From contig NZ_LMGI01000001.1 in NCBI RefSeq assembly GCF_001427105.1, positions 310,001 through 374,000 of the forward strand: a stretch of 64,000 bases of DNA, given 5' to 3'. The position numbers and the translations under genes are program-made. The DNA comes from Sphingopyxis sp. Root154. Its GTDB lineage: Bacteria > Pseudomonadota > Alphaproteobacteria > Sphingomonadales > Sphingomonadaceae. Every line of letters starts with the position of its first letter. The stretch's first letter is position 1. A model generated the notes under the pieces. The model was not told where the DNA came from. It did no database searches and worked only from the letters and a program-made list of their open reading frames with translations. This document shows positions 34,556 to 43,973 of this stretch, one piece after another.

Positions 34556-37117
34556 ATGAAATATTCCATGCTCACGAGCGCACTCGCGCTGGCCACGGCG
34601 ACCGGAACGCCCGCGCAGGCGCAAGACGCTGTCACGACGGCTTCAGCGCAACCGGCAGCGGAACCTTCAGGCGGCATCGCTGAAATCATCGTCACCGCGC
34701 AGAAGCGCGATGAAAATGTCCAGGATGTTCCGATCGCGATTTCGGTCTTCACCTCCGACGCGTTGCGCGAGCGGACGATCGGCGAGGTGTCGCAGCTCGC
34801 CAATATAACGCCGAACGTCAGCCTCGATGCGGGAACACCTTTTTCAGGGTCCAGCAGTATCCTCGCCGCTTATATTCGCGGCATCGGCGCAAACGACTTT
34901 GCAATGAATCTCGACCCCGGTGTCGGCGTCTATCTGGACGGGATCTATCTGGCCCGGAATGTCGGCGCCAATCTGGATCTGCCCGACGTCGGACGGATCG
35001 AGATCCTCAAGGGGCCGCAGGGAACCTTGTTCGGCCGCAACACGATTGGCGGCGCCATTTCGATCGTGACGCGCGATCCGGGCGAGGAATTCGCCTTTCA
35101 AGGCGATGTGACCACCGGGCGGTTCGGTCGCCTCGACGTGCGCGGGTCCGCCGACCTGCCGATCACGGACGGCTTGAGCGCCATGGTGACGTTTTCGATG
35201 AAGAAGCGCGACGGCTACCAAAAGCGCACCCCTTATCCCGGCGTCGCTCAGTTTGACGTCGAGCCGCTGACGGCGTTCCGTCACACCGGCTATGACGCGC
35301 CGACGCGCGGCGGCGGGCAGGACGAATGGTCGCTTCGCGGCAAGCTAGTGTGGGAAGCCACCGACCGGCTCAAGATGCGGCTAACGGGCGACTATATGAA
35401 GATGGACCAATCGGCCATGCCGAGCAGCATGCTGGCGGTCCTGTCCGATGTCCCCGGACCGTTCGCGGGCACGGCAAGCATCCCCGGAACCGCACTCGAT
35501 CCCACCGCCACCACCGGATTTTTTCACGCGGGCCTCTATAATTTCTGCATTGGCTCGAGCCCCGGCGAAATCGCCGCGCGCAATGCCGCCGCGCTGTGCG
35601 GTCCCCGCGGAACGCCTCTCAATCCGTCCGAAACGCTGCCGGCCTTTGCCAGCGTGAATGTCGATGCCGATCCATCCAACGATCGCCTGCCCTATGATGC
35701 GCGATGGCTCAGCACCGACAAGGACAAAAGCTATGCAACGGGCATCAACTTTTCGAAGATGAAGTCCTGGGGAATCGCGAACACGATCGAATTTGATCTG
35801 AGCGATGCCGTCCAGCTGAAATCCATCACCGGATACCGCGACCTTGAATGGCGTTCCGGAATCGATCTCGACAACTCGCCGCTCCAGATGCTCGAAAACT
35901 CTTTTTCGCTGCGGCAGTGGCAGGTCAGCCAGGAGGTGCAGCTGATCGGCGAGGCGCTCGACAAGCGCCTGAACTATGTTCTCGGCGGCTACTACTTCAA
36001 GGAAAAGGGCCGCATGGAGGATTATGTCATCCTCGGCGAAGGCCTTCTCCAGATCGGGGCACCCAATGATCTGGCGACGACCAACTATGCCTTTTTCGGT
36101 CAGGTCGACTGGCGTTTGAACGATCTGATCAGCTTCACCGCCGGCGCGCGCTACACGCATGAAAGCAAGCGCTTCACCGGCGGAATCTATGATCTGAACG
36201 GCTTCAATTATAAATTGTTCAATTGCCCGGTTTATGGCGATCCTTGCTCGACAGCGCTCGGCTTTCCCGATCCGACCCAACCGCTGCGCTATTATGTTCC
36301 CGAAGAACAGCGCCGGACCTTCACCAATTTCTCGCCCAAACTCGGTGTCCAACTGCACCCGAGCGACGATGTCATGATCTACGGAAGCTGGTCGCGCGGG
36401 TACAAGACCGGCGGATGGTCAACACGTCTTACCAATCCACTACCCTTCGCTCCCGACTTCGGTGAAGAAAAGGCCGAAAGCTGGGAAGTCGGCATCAAAT
36501 CGATGTTGCTTGACCGGCGATTGCAGATCAACGCAGCAGCGTTCACGACGCGATATGACGGCATCCAGCTGAACTTCCAGCAGGGGATCTCGCCGACGAT
36601 CGAGAATGCCGGCGATGCGCGGATCAGGGGCTTTGAACTTGAGGTGGTCGCCGCCCCGGTGACCGGGCTGACGATTACCGGTGCGCTCGGCTATGTCGAT
36701 GCCTCCTTCACATCCGTGGCGCCGGCCGCTGCGGTCGCCCCCAATCCGTTGCAGGCCGGGGTGTTCAAAGGTGCGCCGCTGCCCAAGACGCCCGACTGGA
36801 AAGCGAACATCAGCCCGCGGTACGAATTGGAGCTTGGCGACAAGGGTTCGATCGTTCTGGTCGCCGACTATACCTGGACGTCCAGGCAATGGAACGACAC
36901 CGAGCGGACCTTCCTTCTGCGCCGCAATTCCACCGATATCGTCAATGCCAGCATCTCGTATCGCGCCCCCAGCACCAATTGGGATGTCACCGTCGGGGTC
37001 ACCAATCTGACGGGCGAACGCTACATCGTCACGGGTCTTACGCAGATCGCAGGCGGCATATTCGGCAGCTGGAGCTCGCCCGCCGAATGGTATGCCCGCC
37101 TCGGCGTCAAATTCTGA
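34556..37117 (+). CDS. TonB-dependent outer-membrane receptor
   Basis: An 853-residue receptor: signal peptide ending near PAQAQD, plug beginning IIVTAQKRDENVQDVPIAIS and containing RIEILKGPQGTLFGRNTIGG, and a barrel ending EWYARLGVKF. A purine-rich AAAAGGGGGGAAAC precedes the ATG. It directly precedes an HDAC-like amidohydrolase and a secreted amidohydrolase and probably imports their substrate. No ATACAAT site was seen upstream, so it may be controlled separately from the 9.8-25 kb set. Confidence 0.92.
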   Translation: MKYSMLTSALALATATGTPAQAQDAVTTASAQPAAEPSGGIAEIIVTAQKRDENVQDVPIAISVFTSDALRERTIGEVSQLANITPNVSLDAGTPFSGSSSILAAYIRGIGANDFAMNLDPGVGVYLDGIYLARNVGANLDLPDVGRIEILKGPQGTLFGRNTIGGAISIVTRDPGEEFAFQGDVTTGRFGRLDVRGSADLPITDGLSAMVTFSMKKRDGYQKRTPYPGVAQFDVEPLTAFRHTGYDAPTRGGGQDEWSLRGKLVWEATDRLKMRLTGDYMKMDQSAMPSSMLAVLSDVPGPFAGTASIPGTALDPTATTGFFHAGLYNFCIGSSPGEIAARNAAALCGPRGTPLNPSETLPAFASVNVDADPSNDRLPYDARWLSTDKDKSYATGINFSKMKSWGIANTIEFDLSDAVQLKSITGYRDLEWRSGIDLDNSPLQMLENSFSLRQWQVSQEVQLIGEALDKRLNYVLGGYYFKEKGRMEDYVILGEGLLQIGAPNDLATTNYAFFGQVDWRLNDLISFTAGARYTHESKRFTGGIYDLNGFNYKLFNCPVYGDPCSTALGFPDPTQPLRYYVPEEQRRTFTNFSPKLGVQLHPSDDVMIYGSWSRGYKTGGWSTRLTNPLPFAPDFGEEKAESWEVGIKSMLLDRRLQINAAAFTTRYDGIQLNFQQGISPTIENAGDARIRGFELEVVAAPVTGLTITGALGYVDASFTSVAPAAAVAPNPLQAGVFKGAPLPKTPDWKANISPRYELELGDKGSIVLVADYTWTSRQWNDTERTFLLRRNSTDIVNASISYRAPSTNWDVTVGVTNLTGERYIVTGLTQIAGGIFGSWSSPAEWYARLGVKF

Positions 37118-37150
37118 AGATTGACCACAGCCAGAAAACAGAGGGTTGAA

Positions 37151-38281
37151 ATGCAAACGAACAGCAATGACCATCGCGACGAACGTCCCCGCACAGGATT
37201 TGCCTGGGACGAATGGTTCATGTGGCACAATACGGGGCGCGGCGGTGGCCTGGTCCTCGCGGGCGGGTGGGTCGAACCGCATGGGATGGTCGACAACCCC
37301 GAACCCAAGCGCCGGCTTAAAAACCTCATGGACCGCAGCGGCCTGACGGAACAATTGGTTCCGATTAAATCCCGCCCCGCGACCGAGGAAGAACTCTGCT
37401 ACTTCCACACGGCGGACCATATGGCGCTGGTCCGCGAAGGATCGAAGGGGATGGGCGGCATGGCCGGGCCCTATGTCCCGTTCGGAGCCGATACGTTCGA
37501 AATCGCAAGGAGGGCGGCTGGCGCGCTCCTTGAAACGGTCGATCATGTCCTCGATGGCAAGGTCGATAATGCCTATGCCTTGCTCTACCCGCCGGGTCAT
37601 CATGCGCAGGCGCATCAAGGTCTGGGCAACTGCATTTTCGGAAATGTCGTCATTGCGGCCCATCACGCCCGGCGGGTACGGGGCGTAGCCCGCGTCGCTA
37701 TCGTCGACTTCGACGTCCACCACGGGAATGGCGCGCAGGAAGCCTTTTACGACGATCCGTCGGTCCTCACCATATCGATCCACCAGCGTGGCTGGTTTAC
37801 GCTGAAGGGCGAAGTCAGCGAACGCGGCGAAGGTGCGGGCGACGGCGCCAATATCAATATCCCCCTGCCTGCCGGCTCGGGAAATGGCGCCTTCATCAGC
37901 GCGTTCGAACGCGCGATCGTGCCGGCGCTGCATCGCTTCAAGCCCGATTTGATCCTTGTCGCGGCCGGCTATGACGCGGGGTCCTTCGACGTTACCGGGC
38001 GGATGATCGTCACGACCGACGCGTTCCGGACGATGTCGAGGATGCTGATCGATGCGGCCGCGACATTATGCGCCGGGCGCATTATTTTCGAGCATGAAGG
38101 TGGATATAATCCGACCGCGACGCTGTTTTCGGCGCTTGCGGTCGTTGAAGAACTGAGCGGAATCGCCACCGGCGTCGAAGATCCCTTCGATCCCCTTGTC
38201 GCCGATTGCCCCGACCTCATGCTCCTGCCGCACCAGGAAGAGATCATTGACCAGGTCGTTGAGGCGTTCGGACTTCAATGA
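37151..38281 (+). CDS. Histone deacetylase-like amidohydrolase (class II type)
   Basis: A 376-residue arginase/deacetylase-fold enzyme, starting at ATG 37151 with AGAGGG upstream. The Zn and proton-relay residues are visible: LYPPGHHAQAHQGLGNCIF, VAIVDFDVHHGNGAQEAFYD (DxH zinc ligands), VAAGYDAG and the catalytic Tyr in EHEGGYNP. Bacterial members remove acetyl or acyl groups from polyamines or other small amides. Here it lies between a TonB receptor and a secreted amidohydrolase, which suggests hydrolysis of an imported amide. The real substrate is unknown. Confidence 0.87.
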   Translation: MQTNSNDHRDERPRTGFAWDEWFMWHNTGRGGGLVLAGGWVEPHGMVDNPEPKRRLKNLMDRSGLTEQLVPIKSRPATEEELCYFHTADHMALVREGSKGMGGMAGPYVPFGADTFEIARRAAGALLETVDHVLDGKVDNAYALLYPPGHHAQAHQGLGNCIFGNVVIAAHHARRVRGVARVAIVDFDVHHGNGAQEAFYDDPSVLTISIHQRGWFTLKGEVSERGEGAGDGANINIPLPAGSGNGAFISAFERAIVPALHRFKPDLILVAAGYDAGSFDVTGRMIVTTDAFRTMSRMLIDAAATLCAGRIIFEHEGGYNPTATLFSALAVVEELSGIATGVEDPFDPLVADCPDLMLLPHQEEIIDQVVEAFGLQ

Positions 38282-38328
38282 ACCGAGTGGCGCAATCCCC
38301 AGATTCAATCGCGAACAGGAAAACGACA

Positions 38329-39372
38329 ATGATGAGTGGTTGTACGCGCAAGACGCGATATTGGTTATCGTCCCTTCTCCTTTTGGCAGCTTCTCCCGCC
38401 CTTGCCGAGCCGGCTGCGCCGCTCCCGATCATCGACGTGCATTTGCATGCCTATGCGCCCGATGCCCACCAACCGGCAGAGAAGCAGCTGAACGACAACG
38501 AGAATCTTTACAAGGCGTCCCAAATGACGTGCGCGCCTTATGAAAATTGGCCGGCGCGCGATCCGGGCGAACCGATCGAACGCTATATGGACGCCTATGG
38601 CGGCAATCCCGAATGCCAGCGCAAGTTCAAATCGGTGCTCAATTCCGAGGAATTGCGCAAGCGCACCATAGCCGAACTCGAACGCCTGAACATCGTCGCT
38701 GTGACCAGCGGCGATGCGGATGTCGTCGCACAATGGCATAAGCAGGCGCCCGACCGGATCATCCCAGGCTTTCACTTCGGGCCGGGAAAACTTCCGCCCG
38801 TCGAAGAATTGCGCGCGCTCCATGCCACGGGACAAATGCAGGCCCTGGGCGAGGTCGCCGTGCAACTTGTCGGAATAGCGCCCAACGATCCCAGACTCGA
38901 ACCCTATTATGCCCTGGCGGAGGAGCTCGATATCCCCTTCTCCATGCATGTCGGTCCCAATGCGGCCGGTCTCGCCTATTTCGGCATGCCCGATTACCGC
39001 GCGAGCCTGGGCGACCCGCTGCTATTGGAAGAGGTTCTTCTGCGGCATCCGCGCATGCGCATCTATGTGAACCATGCGGGCTATCCAATGGGCGAACGGA
39101 TGATCGCGCTCATGCAGGCGCATCCCCAGGTCTATGTTGACACGGCGGCGATTGGTTGGATCGTACCGCGCGCCGAATTCTACCGCTATCTCAAGCTGTT
39201 GGTCGATGCCGGCTTCGGCAAGCGGATCATGTTCGGTTCGGATCAGATGCTATGGCCCGAAGGCGTCGCCGCGTCGGTCGAGGAGATTCAGAGTGCAGAC
39301 TTCCTTACCGCCGAGCAAAAGCGCGACATACTCTACAATAATGCCGCGCGCTTTTTGAGATTAGAGAAGTAG
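38329..39372 (+). CDS. Secreted amidohydrolase family protein
   Basis: About 347 residues from ATG 38329 (AGGA upstream). An N-terminal signal peptide (WLSSLLLLAASPALAEP) precedes an Amidohydro_2-type TIM barrel with metal ligands in IIDVHLHAYAPD, FSMHVGPNAAG and FGSDQMLWPEG. It resembles metal-dependent hydrolases and decarboxylases of the ACMSD superfamily, but the exported location points to a periplasmic hydrolase. A start at 38278, overlapping the previous gene, is possible but would hide the signal peptide. Confidence 0.82.
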   Translation: MMSGCTRKTRYWLSSLLLLAASPALAEPAAPLPIIDVHLHAYAPDAHQPAEKQLNDNENLYKASQMTCAPYENWPARDPGEPIERYMDAYGGNPECQRKFKSVLNSEELRKRTIAELERLNIVAVTSGDADVVAQWHKQAPDRIIPGFHFGPGKLPPVEELRALHATGQMQALGEVAVQLVGIAPNDPRLEPYYALAEELDIPFSMHVGPNAAGLAYFGMPDYRASLGDPLLLEEVLLRHPRMRIYVNHAGYPMGERMIALMQAHPQVYVDTAAIGWIVPRAEFYRYLKLLVDAGFGKRIMFGSDQMLWPEGVAASVEEIQSADFLTAEQKRDILYNNAARFLRLEK

Positions 39373-39405
39373 CACGGCCGAAGCTGTCACGAGACCGTCG
39401 AACTC

Positions 39406-39436
39406 GGTGGGACGAGGCAAGTTTGGCTCGTCCACC
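39406..39436. terminator. Imperfect hairpin between converging genes
   Basis: GGTGGGACGAG and CTCGTCCACC pair with one bulged G around a ten-base loop, 34 bases past the amidohydrolase stop codon. The glutaryl-CoA dehydrogenase gene converges from the right. No T run is present. Confidence 0.4.
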
Positions 39437-39584
39437 AAAGCCGGGCGTTCGCGGGCCGGTCGGCCATCACCGCGGCTGCCGGGTAAACCGCGCACCAAAA
39501 GGCAGGCTGGTCCTTCGATCAACTTCTGGTCCCATGCGGGCGCCCGCGACCGCCAATCAACCGGCTGATGCTGGATCCGTTCGA

Positions 39585-40769
39585 TCAGAATGCGGCGATG
39601 TCGGTCAGCGCCCGTCCGAGAATGAGCGCATGGACATCGTGCGCGCCTTCGTAAGTATTAACGGTCTCGAGATTCATCATATGCCGGATGACCTGATACT
39701 CCTCCGAAATCCCGTTACCGCCGTGCATGTCGCGTGCCGTCCGCGCGATGTCGAGCGCCTTGCCGACATTGTTGCGCTTGACGATCGAAACCATCTCGGG
39801 TGCAAAGCGCCCTTCGTCCATCAAGCGCCCGACCCGGAGACTCGCCTGCAGGCCGAGCGCAATATCGCTCATCATATCGGCGAGCTTCTTTTGATAGAGC
39901 TGGGTAGCGGCTAGAGGCCGGCCAAACTGCTTGCGATCGAGACCATATTGGCGTGCGGCGACGAGACAGAATTCGGCTGCGCCGATCGCACCCCAGCTGA
40001 TCCCATAGCGCGCGCGGTTGAGACAGCCGAAGGGTCCCTTGAGACCCTGCACGCCGGGAAGCAGTGCATCTTCGCCGACTTCGACGTCGTCGAGATTGAT
40101 CATTCCGGTGATCGACGCGCGGAGCGACAGCTTGCCTTCGATCTTCGGGGCGGAAAGGCCCTTGCTTCCCTTTTCTACCACAAAGCCGCGGATTTGATCG
40201 TCATGGGCATCCGATCTGGCCCAGATCACGAAAACATCGGCGATCGGCGAATTGGAAATCCAGGTCTTGTTGCCGTTGAGCCGGTAGCCGCCGTCGGTCT
40301 TGACCGCCCTTGTCCGCATTCCCGACGGATCCGAGCCAGCGTCGGGTTCGGTGAGGCCGAAGCAGCCAATCCATTCACCCGCGGCCAGTTTCGGCAAATA
40401 GCGCTCCTTCTGCGCTTCGGATCCATAGGCATAGATGGGGTACATCACGAGGCTCGACTGCACCGACATCATTGAGCGGTATCCGCTATCGACGCGCTCG
40501 ACCTCGCGCGCGACGAGACCATAGGCCACATAGGATGCGCCCGCGCCGCCATAAGTGTCCGGCACCGTCACGCCGAGCAGACCCTGGGCCCCCATTTCCC
40601 TGAATATTTCGGGATCAGTATGCTCCTTGGCATAGGCTTCGATAACACGCGGCTGCAGCCGCTCCTGCGCATAGGCACGCGCGGCATCCCTGATCATCCG
40701 CTCGTCGTCGGTGAGCTGATCGTCCAGGAAAAAAGGGTCCGCCCAGTCGAACCGGCTCATCTCACTCAT
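39585..40769 (-). CDS. gcdH: Glutaryl-CoA dehydrogenase
   Basis: A 394-residue acyl-CoA dehydrogenase of the decarboxylating glutaryl-CoA class. The substrate-binding Arg is in [19 protein letters not shown] contacts are in [16 protein letters not shown] and [16 protein letters not shown], and the catalytic Glu in [20 protein letters not shown]. It converts glutaryl-CoA to crotonyl-CoA and CO2. As the last gene of the 46.3-39.6 kb operon it would finish degradation of a ring-derived C7 dicarboxylate. Confidence 0.92.
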   Translation of the reverse strand: MSEMSRFDWADPFFLDDQLTDDERMIRDAARAYAQERLQPRVIEAYAKEHTDPEIFREMGAQGLLGVTVPDTYGGAGASYVAYGLVAREVERVDSGYRSMMSVQSSLVMYPIYAYGSEAQKERYLPKLAAGEWIGCFGLTEPDAGSDPSGMRTRAVKTDGGYRLNGNKTWISNSPIADVFVIWARSDAHDDQIRGFVVEKGSKGLSAPKIEGKLSLRASITGMINLDDVEVGEDALLPGVQGLKGPFGCLNRARYGISWGAIGAAEFCLVAARQYGLDRKQFGRPLAATQLYQKKLADMMSDIALGLQASLRVGRLMDEGRFAPEMVSIVKRNNVGKALDIARTARDMHGGNGISEEYQVIRHMMNLETVNTYEGAHDVHALILGRALTDIAAF

Positions 40770-40815
40770 AGCAATCCTCGATTCAAGGCCGGCATCCTCT
40801 GCCCGCCGAAAGACA

Positions 40816-41208
40816 TCAGTCGGGAACGACGGCGGTCACTTCGATTTCGATCTTCGCCTCGTCTTCCATCAGCGCCACCACCTGAACGACCGCCATGGTC
40901 GGATAGACACGCCCCATGACCTCGCGATAAATCTCGCCGATCCGCCGGCCATTCTTCAAATAGGCCTGCTTGTCGGTGATGTACCAGGTCATGCGCACGA
41001 CATGCTCGGGCCGGGCGTCGGCTTCCGCCAGGATGGCGACCAGATTGCGCAGCAACTGCTCGAACTGCCCGGCCAGATCCTTCGCCTCGAAAATCTCCTC
41101 GGCCGTCCAGCCGATGAGACCCGCGATGAAGATCTGCCGCCCCCGCACCTCGATCCCGTTTGAATAGCCTTTGGGCCGCGGCCATCCGGCGGGCTGGAGA
41201 ATTCTCAT
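40816..41208 (-). CDS. RidA/YjgF/L-PSP family protein (enamine/imine deaminase-like)
   Basis: A 130-residue Rid-family protein ([30 protein letters not shown], then the closing IEIEVTAV). RidA hydrolyses reactive enamines or imines to ketones plus ammonia. The Arg that in typical RidA precedes this last strand and binds the substrate carboxylate is replaced: the segment reads YPTMAVVQV. That would suit a CoA-thioester substrate. Its start overlaps the end of the upstream acyl-CoA dehydrogenase gene. In this operon it probably removes the amino group of a 2-aminobenzoyl-CoA-derived imine. Confidence 0.85.
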   Translation of the reverse strand: MRILQPAGWPRPKGYSNGIEVRGRQIFIAGLIGWTAEEIFEAKDLAGQFEQLLRNLVAILAEADARPEHVVRMTWYITDKQAYLKNGRRIGEIYREVMGRVYPTMAVVQVVALMEDEAKIEIEVTAVVPD

Positions 41209-42386
41209 GCGCGTTGCTCCTGCGCCGCGGCGATCGCGGCCCGCGCAATCACCACTTTCTGGACTTCGCTCGCGCCCTCATAGATCCGCAACGCACGGAT
41301 TTCCCGGTAGAGCCGCTCGACCATATTTCCGCTGACCACGCCCGCGCCGCCGAACAGCTGCACGGCCTTGTCGATGGTCAGCTGCGCGGTATCGGTGGCG
41401 TAAAGCTTCGCCATCGCCGCCTCGCGCGTGACGCGCGCCTGGCCGAGGTCCTTCGCCCACGCCGCGCGGAAGATCAGCAATGCGCTCGCATCGTTGCCCA
41501 ACGCCATGTCCGCCAGCGACGCCTGGGTCAGCTGCAGATCGGACAGCGGCGCACCAAACAACTGACGCGATGTCGCCCGGTCCAGCGCCTCGTCGGTGGC
41601 GCGCCGGGCGAACCCCAGCGCCGCACCGGCGACGGTGGAGCGGAAGACATCGAGCGTGGCCATTGCGATCTTGAAACCATCGCCGGCCTCGCCGATCAGA
41701 TGATCGTCGGGAATGAAGCAATTGTCGAACCGCAGGGTCGCAAGCGGATGCGGTGCGATGACATCGATCCGCTCGACGACGGAAAAGCCCTCGGTCGCGG
41801 TCGGGAAGGCAAAGGCGGAGAGACCGCGAGCGCCGGGCGCCTCGCCGCTGCGCGCGAAAACAGTAAGGATGTCCGCAATCGTTCCGTTCGAAATCCAGGT
41901 CTTCTCGCCATTAATGCGCCAGCCGCCCGCAACGCGTTCGGCGGTCGCGCTCATGGCCGCCACGTCGGAGCCCGCCTCCTTCTCCGATAGCGCAAAGCCG
42001 GCGATCATCTCGCCGGTCGCAACCTTCGGCAAATAGGCTTGCTTGACCGCTTCGCTGCCGAACAGGCTGATGGCGCCTGTCCCAAGCCCCTGCATGGCGA
42101 ATGCGAAGTCGGCGAGCCCGGAATGGTATCCGAGCGTCATCCGGGTCAGGCACAGCGTTCGCACGTCGAGCGTGGGCGAGGTGCCGCCATAGGCCGCCGG
42201 CACGGTGTCGCGCAGCCAACCCGCGCCGCCCAGCAGGCGAACGAGCCGGCGGCAATCGACATCGACATCGGCGCTTTCGTGATGGAGCTCGGCATCCTTC
42301 GCTCTGCACCAGTCCGACAGGGCCGTGAAATGCTCCCGGTGGCGCTCTTCGAAGAAGGGCCAGGTTATAAAGCTTGCGTCGGCCAT
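41205..42386 (-). CDS. Acyl-CoA dehydrogenase
   Basis: A 393-residue FAD enzyme. The FAD-binding segment [19 protein letters not shown], the [10 protein letters not shown] strand and the catalytic Glu in [17 protein letters not shown] are present. It introduces a double bond into an acyl-CoA, here probably an alicyclic or ring-opened intermediate after the dearomatising monooxygenase. It lies one base from the crotonase gene upstream and overlaps the RidA gene downstream by four bases, so all are in one operon. Confidence 0.9.
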   Translation of the reverse strand: MADASFITWPFFEERHREHFTALSDWCRAKDAELHHESADVDVDCRRLVRLLGGAGWLRDTVPAAYGGTSPTLDVRTLCLTRMTLGYHSGLADFAFAMQGLGTGAISLFGSEAVKQAYLPKVATGEMIAGFALSEKEAGSDVAAMSATAERVAGGWRINGEKTWISNGTIADILTVFARSGEAPGARGLSAFAFPTATEGFSVVERIDVIAPHPLATLRFDNCFIPDDHLIGEAGDGFKIAMATLDVFRSTVAGAALGFARRATDEALDRATSRQLFGAPLSDLQLTQASLADMALGNDASALLIFRAAWAKDLGQARVTREAAMAKLYATDTAQLTIDKAVQLFGGAGVVSGNMVERLYREIRALRIYEGASEVQKVVIARAAIAAAQEQRA

Positions 42387-42387
42387 G

Positions 42388-43200
42388 TCAGTTCCCCTCG
42401 AACACCGGTTTCTGTTTCGCGGCGAACGCGTGGTAGGCGCGCTCGAAGTCTTTCGTCTGCATGCAGATCGCCTGCGCCTGAGCTTCGGCTTCGATCGCGG
42501 TATCGATCGGCATCGCCCATTCCATCTCCATCTGGTTCTTGGTCATGCCATGCGCGAACGTCGGCCCCGCGACGAGCATCGCGGCGTAGGCCTGCGCCTC
42601 CGCGAGCACCGCGTCGGCCGCGACCACGCGGTTGAAAAAGCCCCAGCGCTCCCCCTCCTCAGCCGACATCGAGCGGCCGCTGAACAACAGGTCGGCGGCT
42701 CGCGTCTGGCCAATGATGCGCGGCAGGATCGCGCAGGCCCCCATATCGGCGCCGGCGAGGCCAACGCGGGTGAAGAGAAAGGCGGTCTTTGCGGCCGGCG
42801 TCGCGAACCGAATATCGGAGGCCATTGCCAAAATCGCCCCTGCCCCCGCGCAGACGCCGTCGATGGCCGCAATCACCGGCTGTGGACAGCGGCGGATTGC
42901 CTTGACCAGATCGCCTGTCATGCGCGTGAAGGCGAGCAGTTCGGGCATGTCCATATTGGTCAACGGGCCGATGATCTCGTGCACGTCACCGCCCGAGCAA
43001 AAATTGCCGCCCGCCCCGGTCAGGATCACCGCCTTGACGGCGGGCGCGTAGGCCAGATCGCGGAACAGATCGCGCAGTTCGGCATAGGAGTCGAAGGTGA
43101 GCGGGTTCTTCCGCTCGGGCCGGTTGAGCGTGATCGTCGCCACCTTGTCGGCAAAGCTGAAAACGAAATGGTCGGGCTCGTAGCTTGCTGGATCGAACAT
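42388..43200 (-). CDS. Crotonase-superfamily protein without the usual catalytic Glu pair
   Basis: A 270-residue enoyl-CoA hydratase-fold protein. The oxyanion hole segments are [13 protein letters not shown] and [17 protein letters not shown]. Where true hydratases have Glu in GGGCELA, this has GAGAILA, and the second Glu position reads [12 protein letters not shown]. An Asp in GADMG sits near the place of the catalytic Asp of 4-chlorobenzoyl-CoA dehalogenase. It may therefore hydrolyse, isomerise or open a ring in a CoA thioester. Start ATG 43200 (MFDPASYE) is chosen over an upstream frame overlapping the SDR gene. Confidence 0.87.
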   Translation of the reverse strand: MFDPASYEPDHFVFSFADKVATITLNRPERKNPLTFDSYAELRDLFRDLAYAPAVKAVILTGAGGNFCSGGDVHEIIGPLTNMDMPELLAFTRMTGDLVKAIRRCPQPVIAAIDGVCAGAGAILAMASDIRFATPAAKTAFLFTRVGLAGADMGACAILPRIIGQTRAADLLFSGRSMSAEEGERWGFFNRVVAADAVLAEAQAYAAMLVAGPTFAHGMTKNQMEMEWAMPIDTAIEAEAQAQAICMQTKDFERAYHAFAAKQKPVFEGN

Positions 43201-43211
43201 CGGCTTCCCTT

Positions 43212-43973
43212 TCACATGATTTCTCCACCGGCGACGACGGTCGCCTGGCCCGTGACCGAGCGCGCGCCATCGGACAGAAGCCAAAGCACCGTATTCGCGA
43301 CCTCGGCAGGATCGATCAGTCGGCCCTGCGGATTTGTCTTGGTGAATGTCTCGAGCGCCTCGGCCTCGCTGCGGCCCGTCTTGGCGACGATATTTCCGAC
43401 CGCGTCACGGATGATGTCGGTGTCGGTGTAGCCCGGACACACCGCATTGACGGTGATCGTGGTCCGCGCAAGTTCGAGCGCGAGCGCGCGCGTCATGCCA
43501 AGAAGGGCGTGTTTCGTCGCGGTGTAAGCACTCACATAGGCATAGCCCTTGAGCGACGCTGTGCTGGCGATATTGACGATGCGGCCAGCGGGGAGCGCCC
43601 GCATCCCCGGCAGCACCGCGCGCGCGGCGTGGACGGCCCCCATCACATTGGTCCGCCACAGCAGATCCCACGTCTCGGCATCGGTCTTTTCGAACGGCGC
43701 GGTCCGGGCGACGCCCGCACAATTGACCAAGGCTGCGACCGGACCGTTGAGCTCAGCCGCCTTCGCGACGCTCTGGGCCACCGCGCCCTCATCGGCGACA
43801 TCGCACACCAGCGCGAGAATGGCTGGCCGTTCGGCGCGGACCGCTTCGAGCCGATCCGGATTGCGTCCCAGGATCGTGACGCGCCAACCGGCATCGGCGA
43901 GCGCGAGAGCGATCGCGCGGCCGATGCCGCTGCCGCCGCCCGTCACCAGCGCATGATTGCCGGTTGCGCTCAC
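43212..43973 (-). CDS. Short-chain dehydrogenase/reductase
   Basis: A 253-residue classical SDR. Cofactor motif [25 protein letters not shown], catalytic Ser in [19 protein letters not shown] with Tyr and Lys, and the PGYTDTDII loop. Translation probably starts at GTG 43973, overlapping the monooxygenase stop codon (GTGA). It probably acts as a 3-hydroxyacyl-CoA or alicyclic alcohol dehydrogenase in the 2-aminobenzoyl-CoA route. Confidence 0.88.
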   Translation of the reverse strand: MSATGNHALVTGGGSGIGRAIALALADAGWRVTILGRNPDRLEAVRAERPAILALVCDVADEGAVAQSVAKAAELNGPVAALVNCAGVARTAPFEKTDAETWDLLWRTNVMGAVHAARAVLPGMRALPAGRIVNIASTASLKGYAYVSAYTATKHALLGMTRALALELARTTITVNAVCPGYTDTDIIRDAVGNIVAKTGRSEAEALETFTKTNPQGRLIDPAEVANTVLWLLSDGARSVTGQATVVAGGEIM

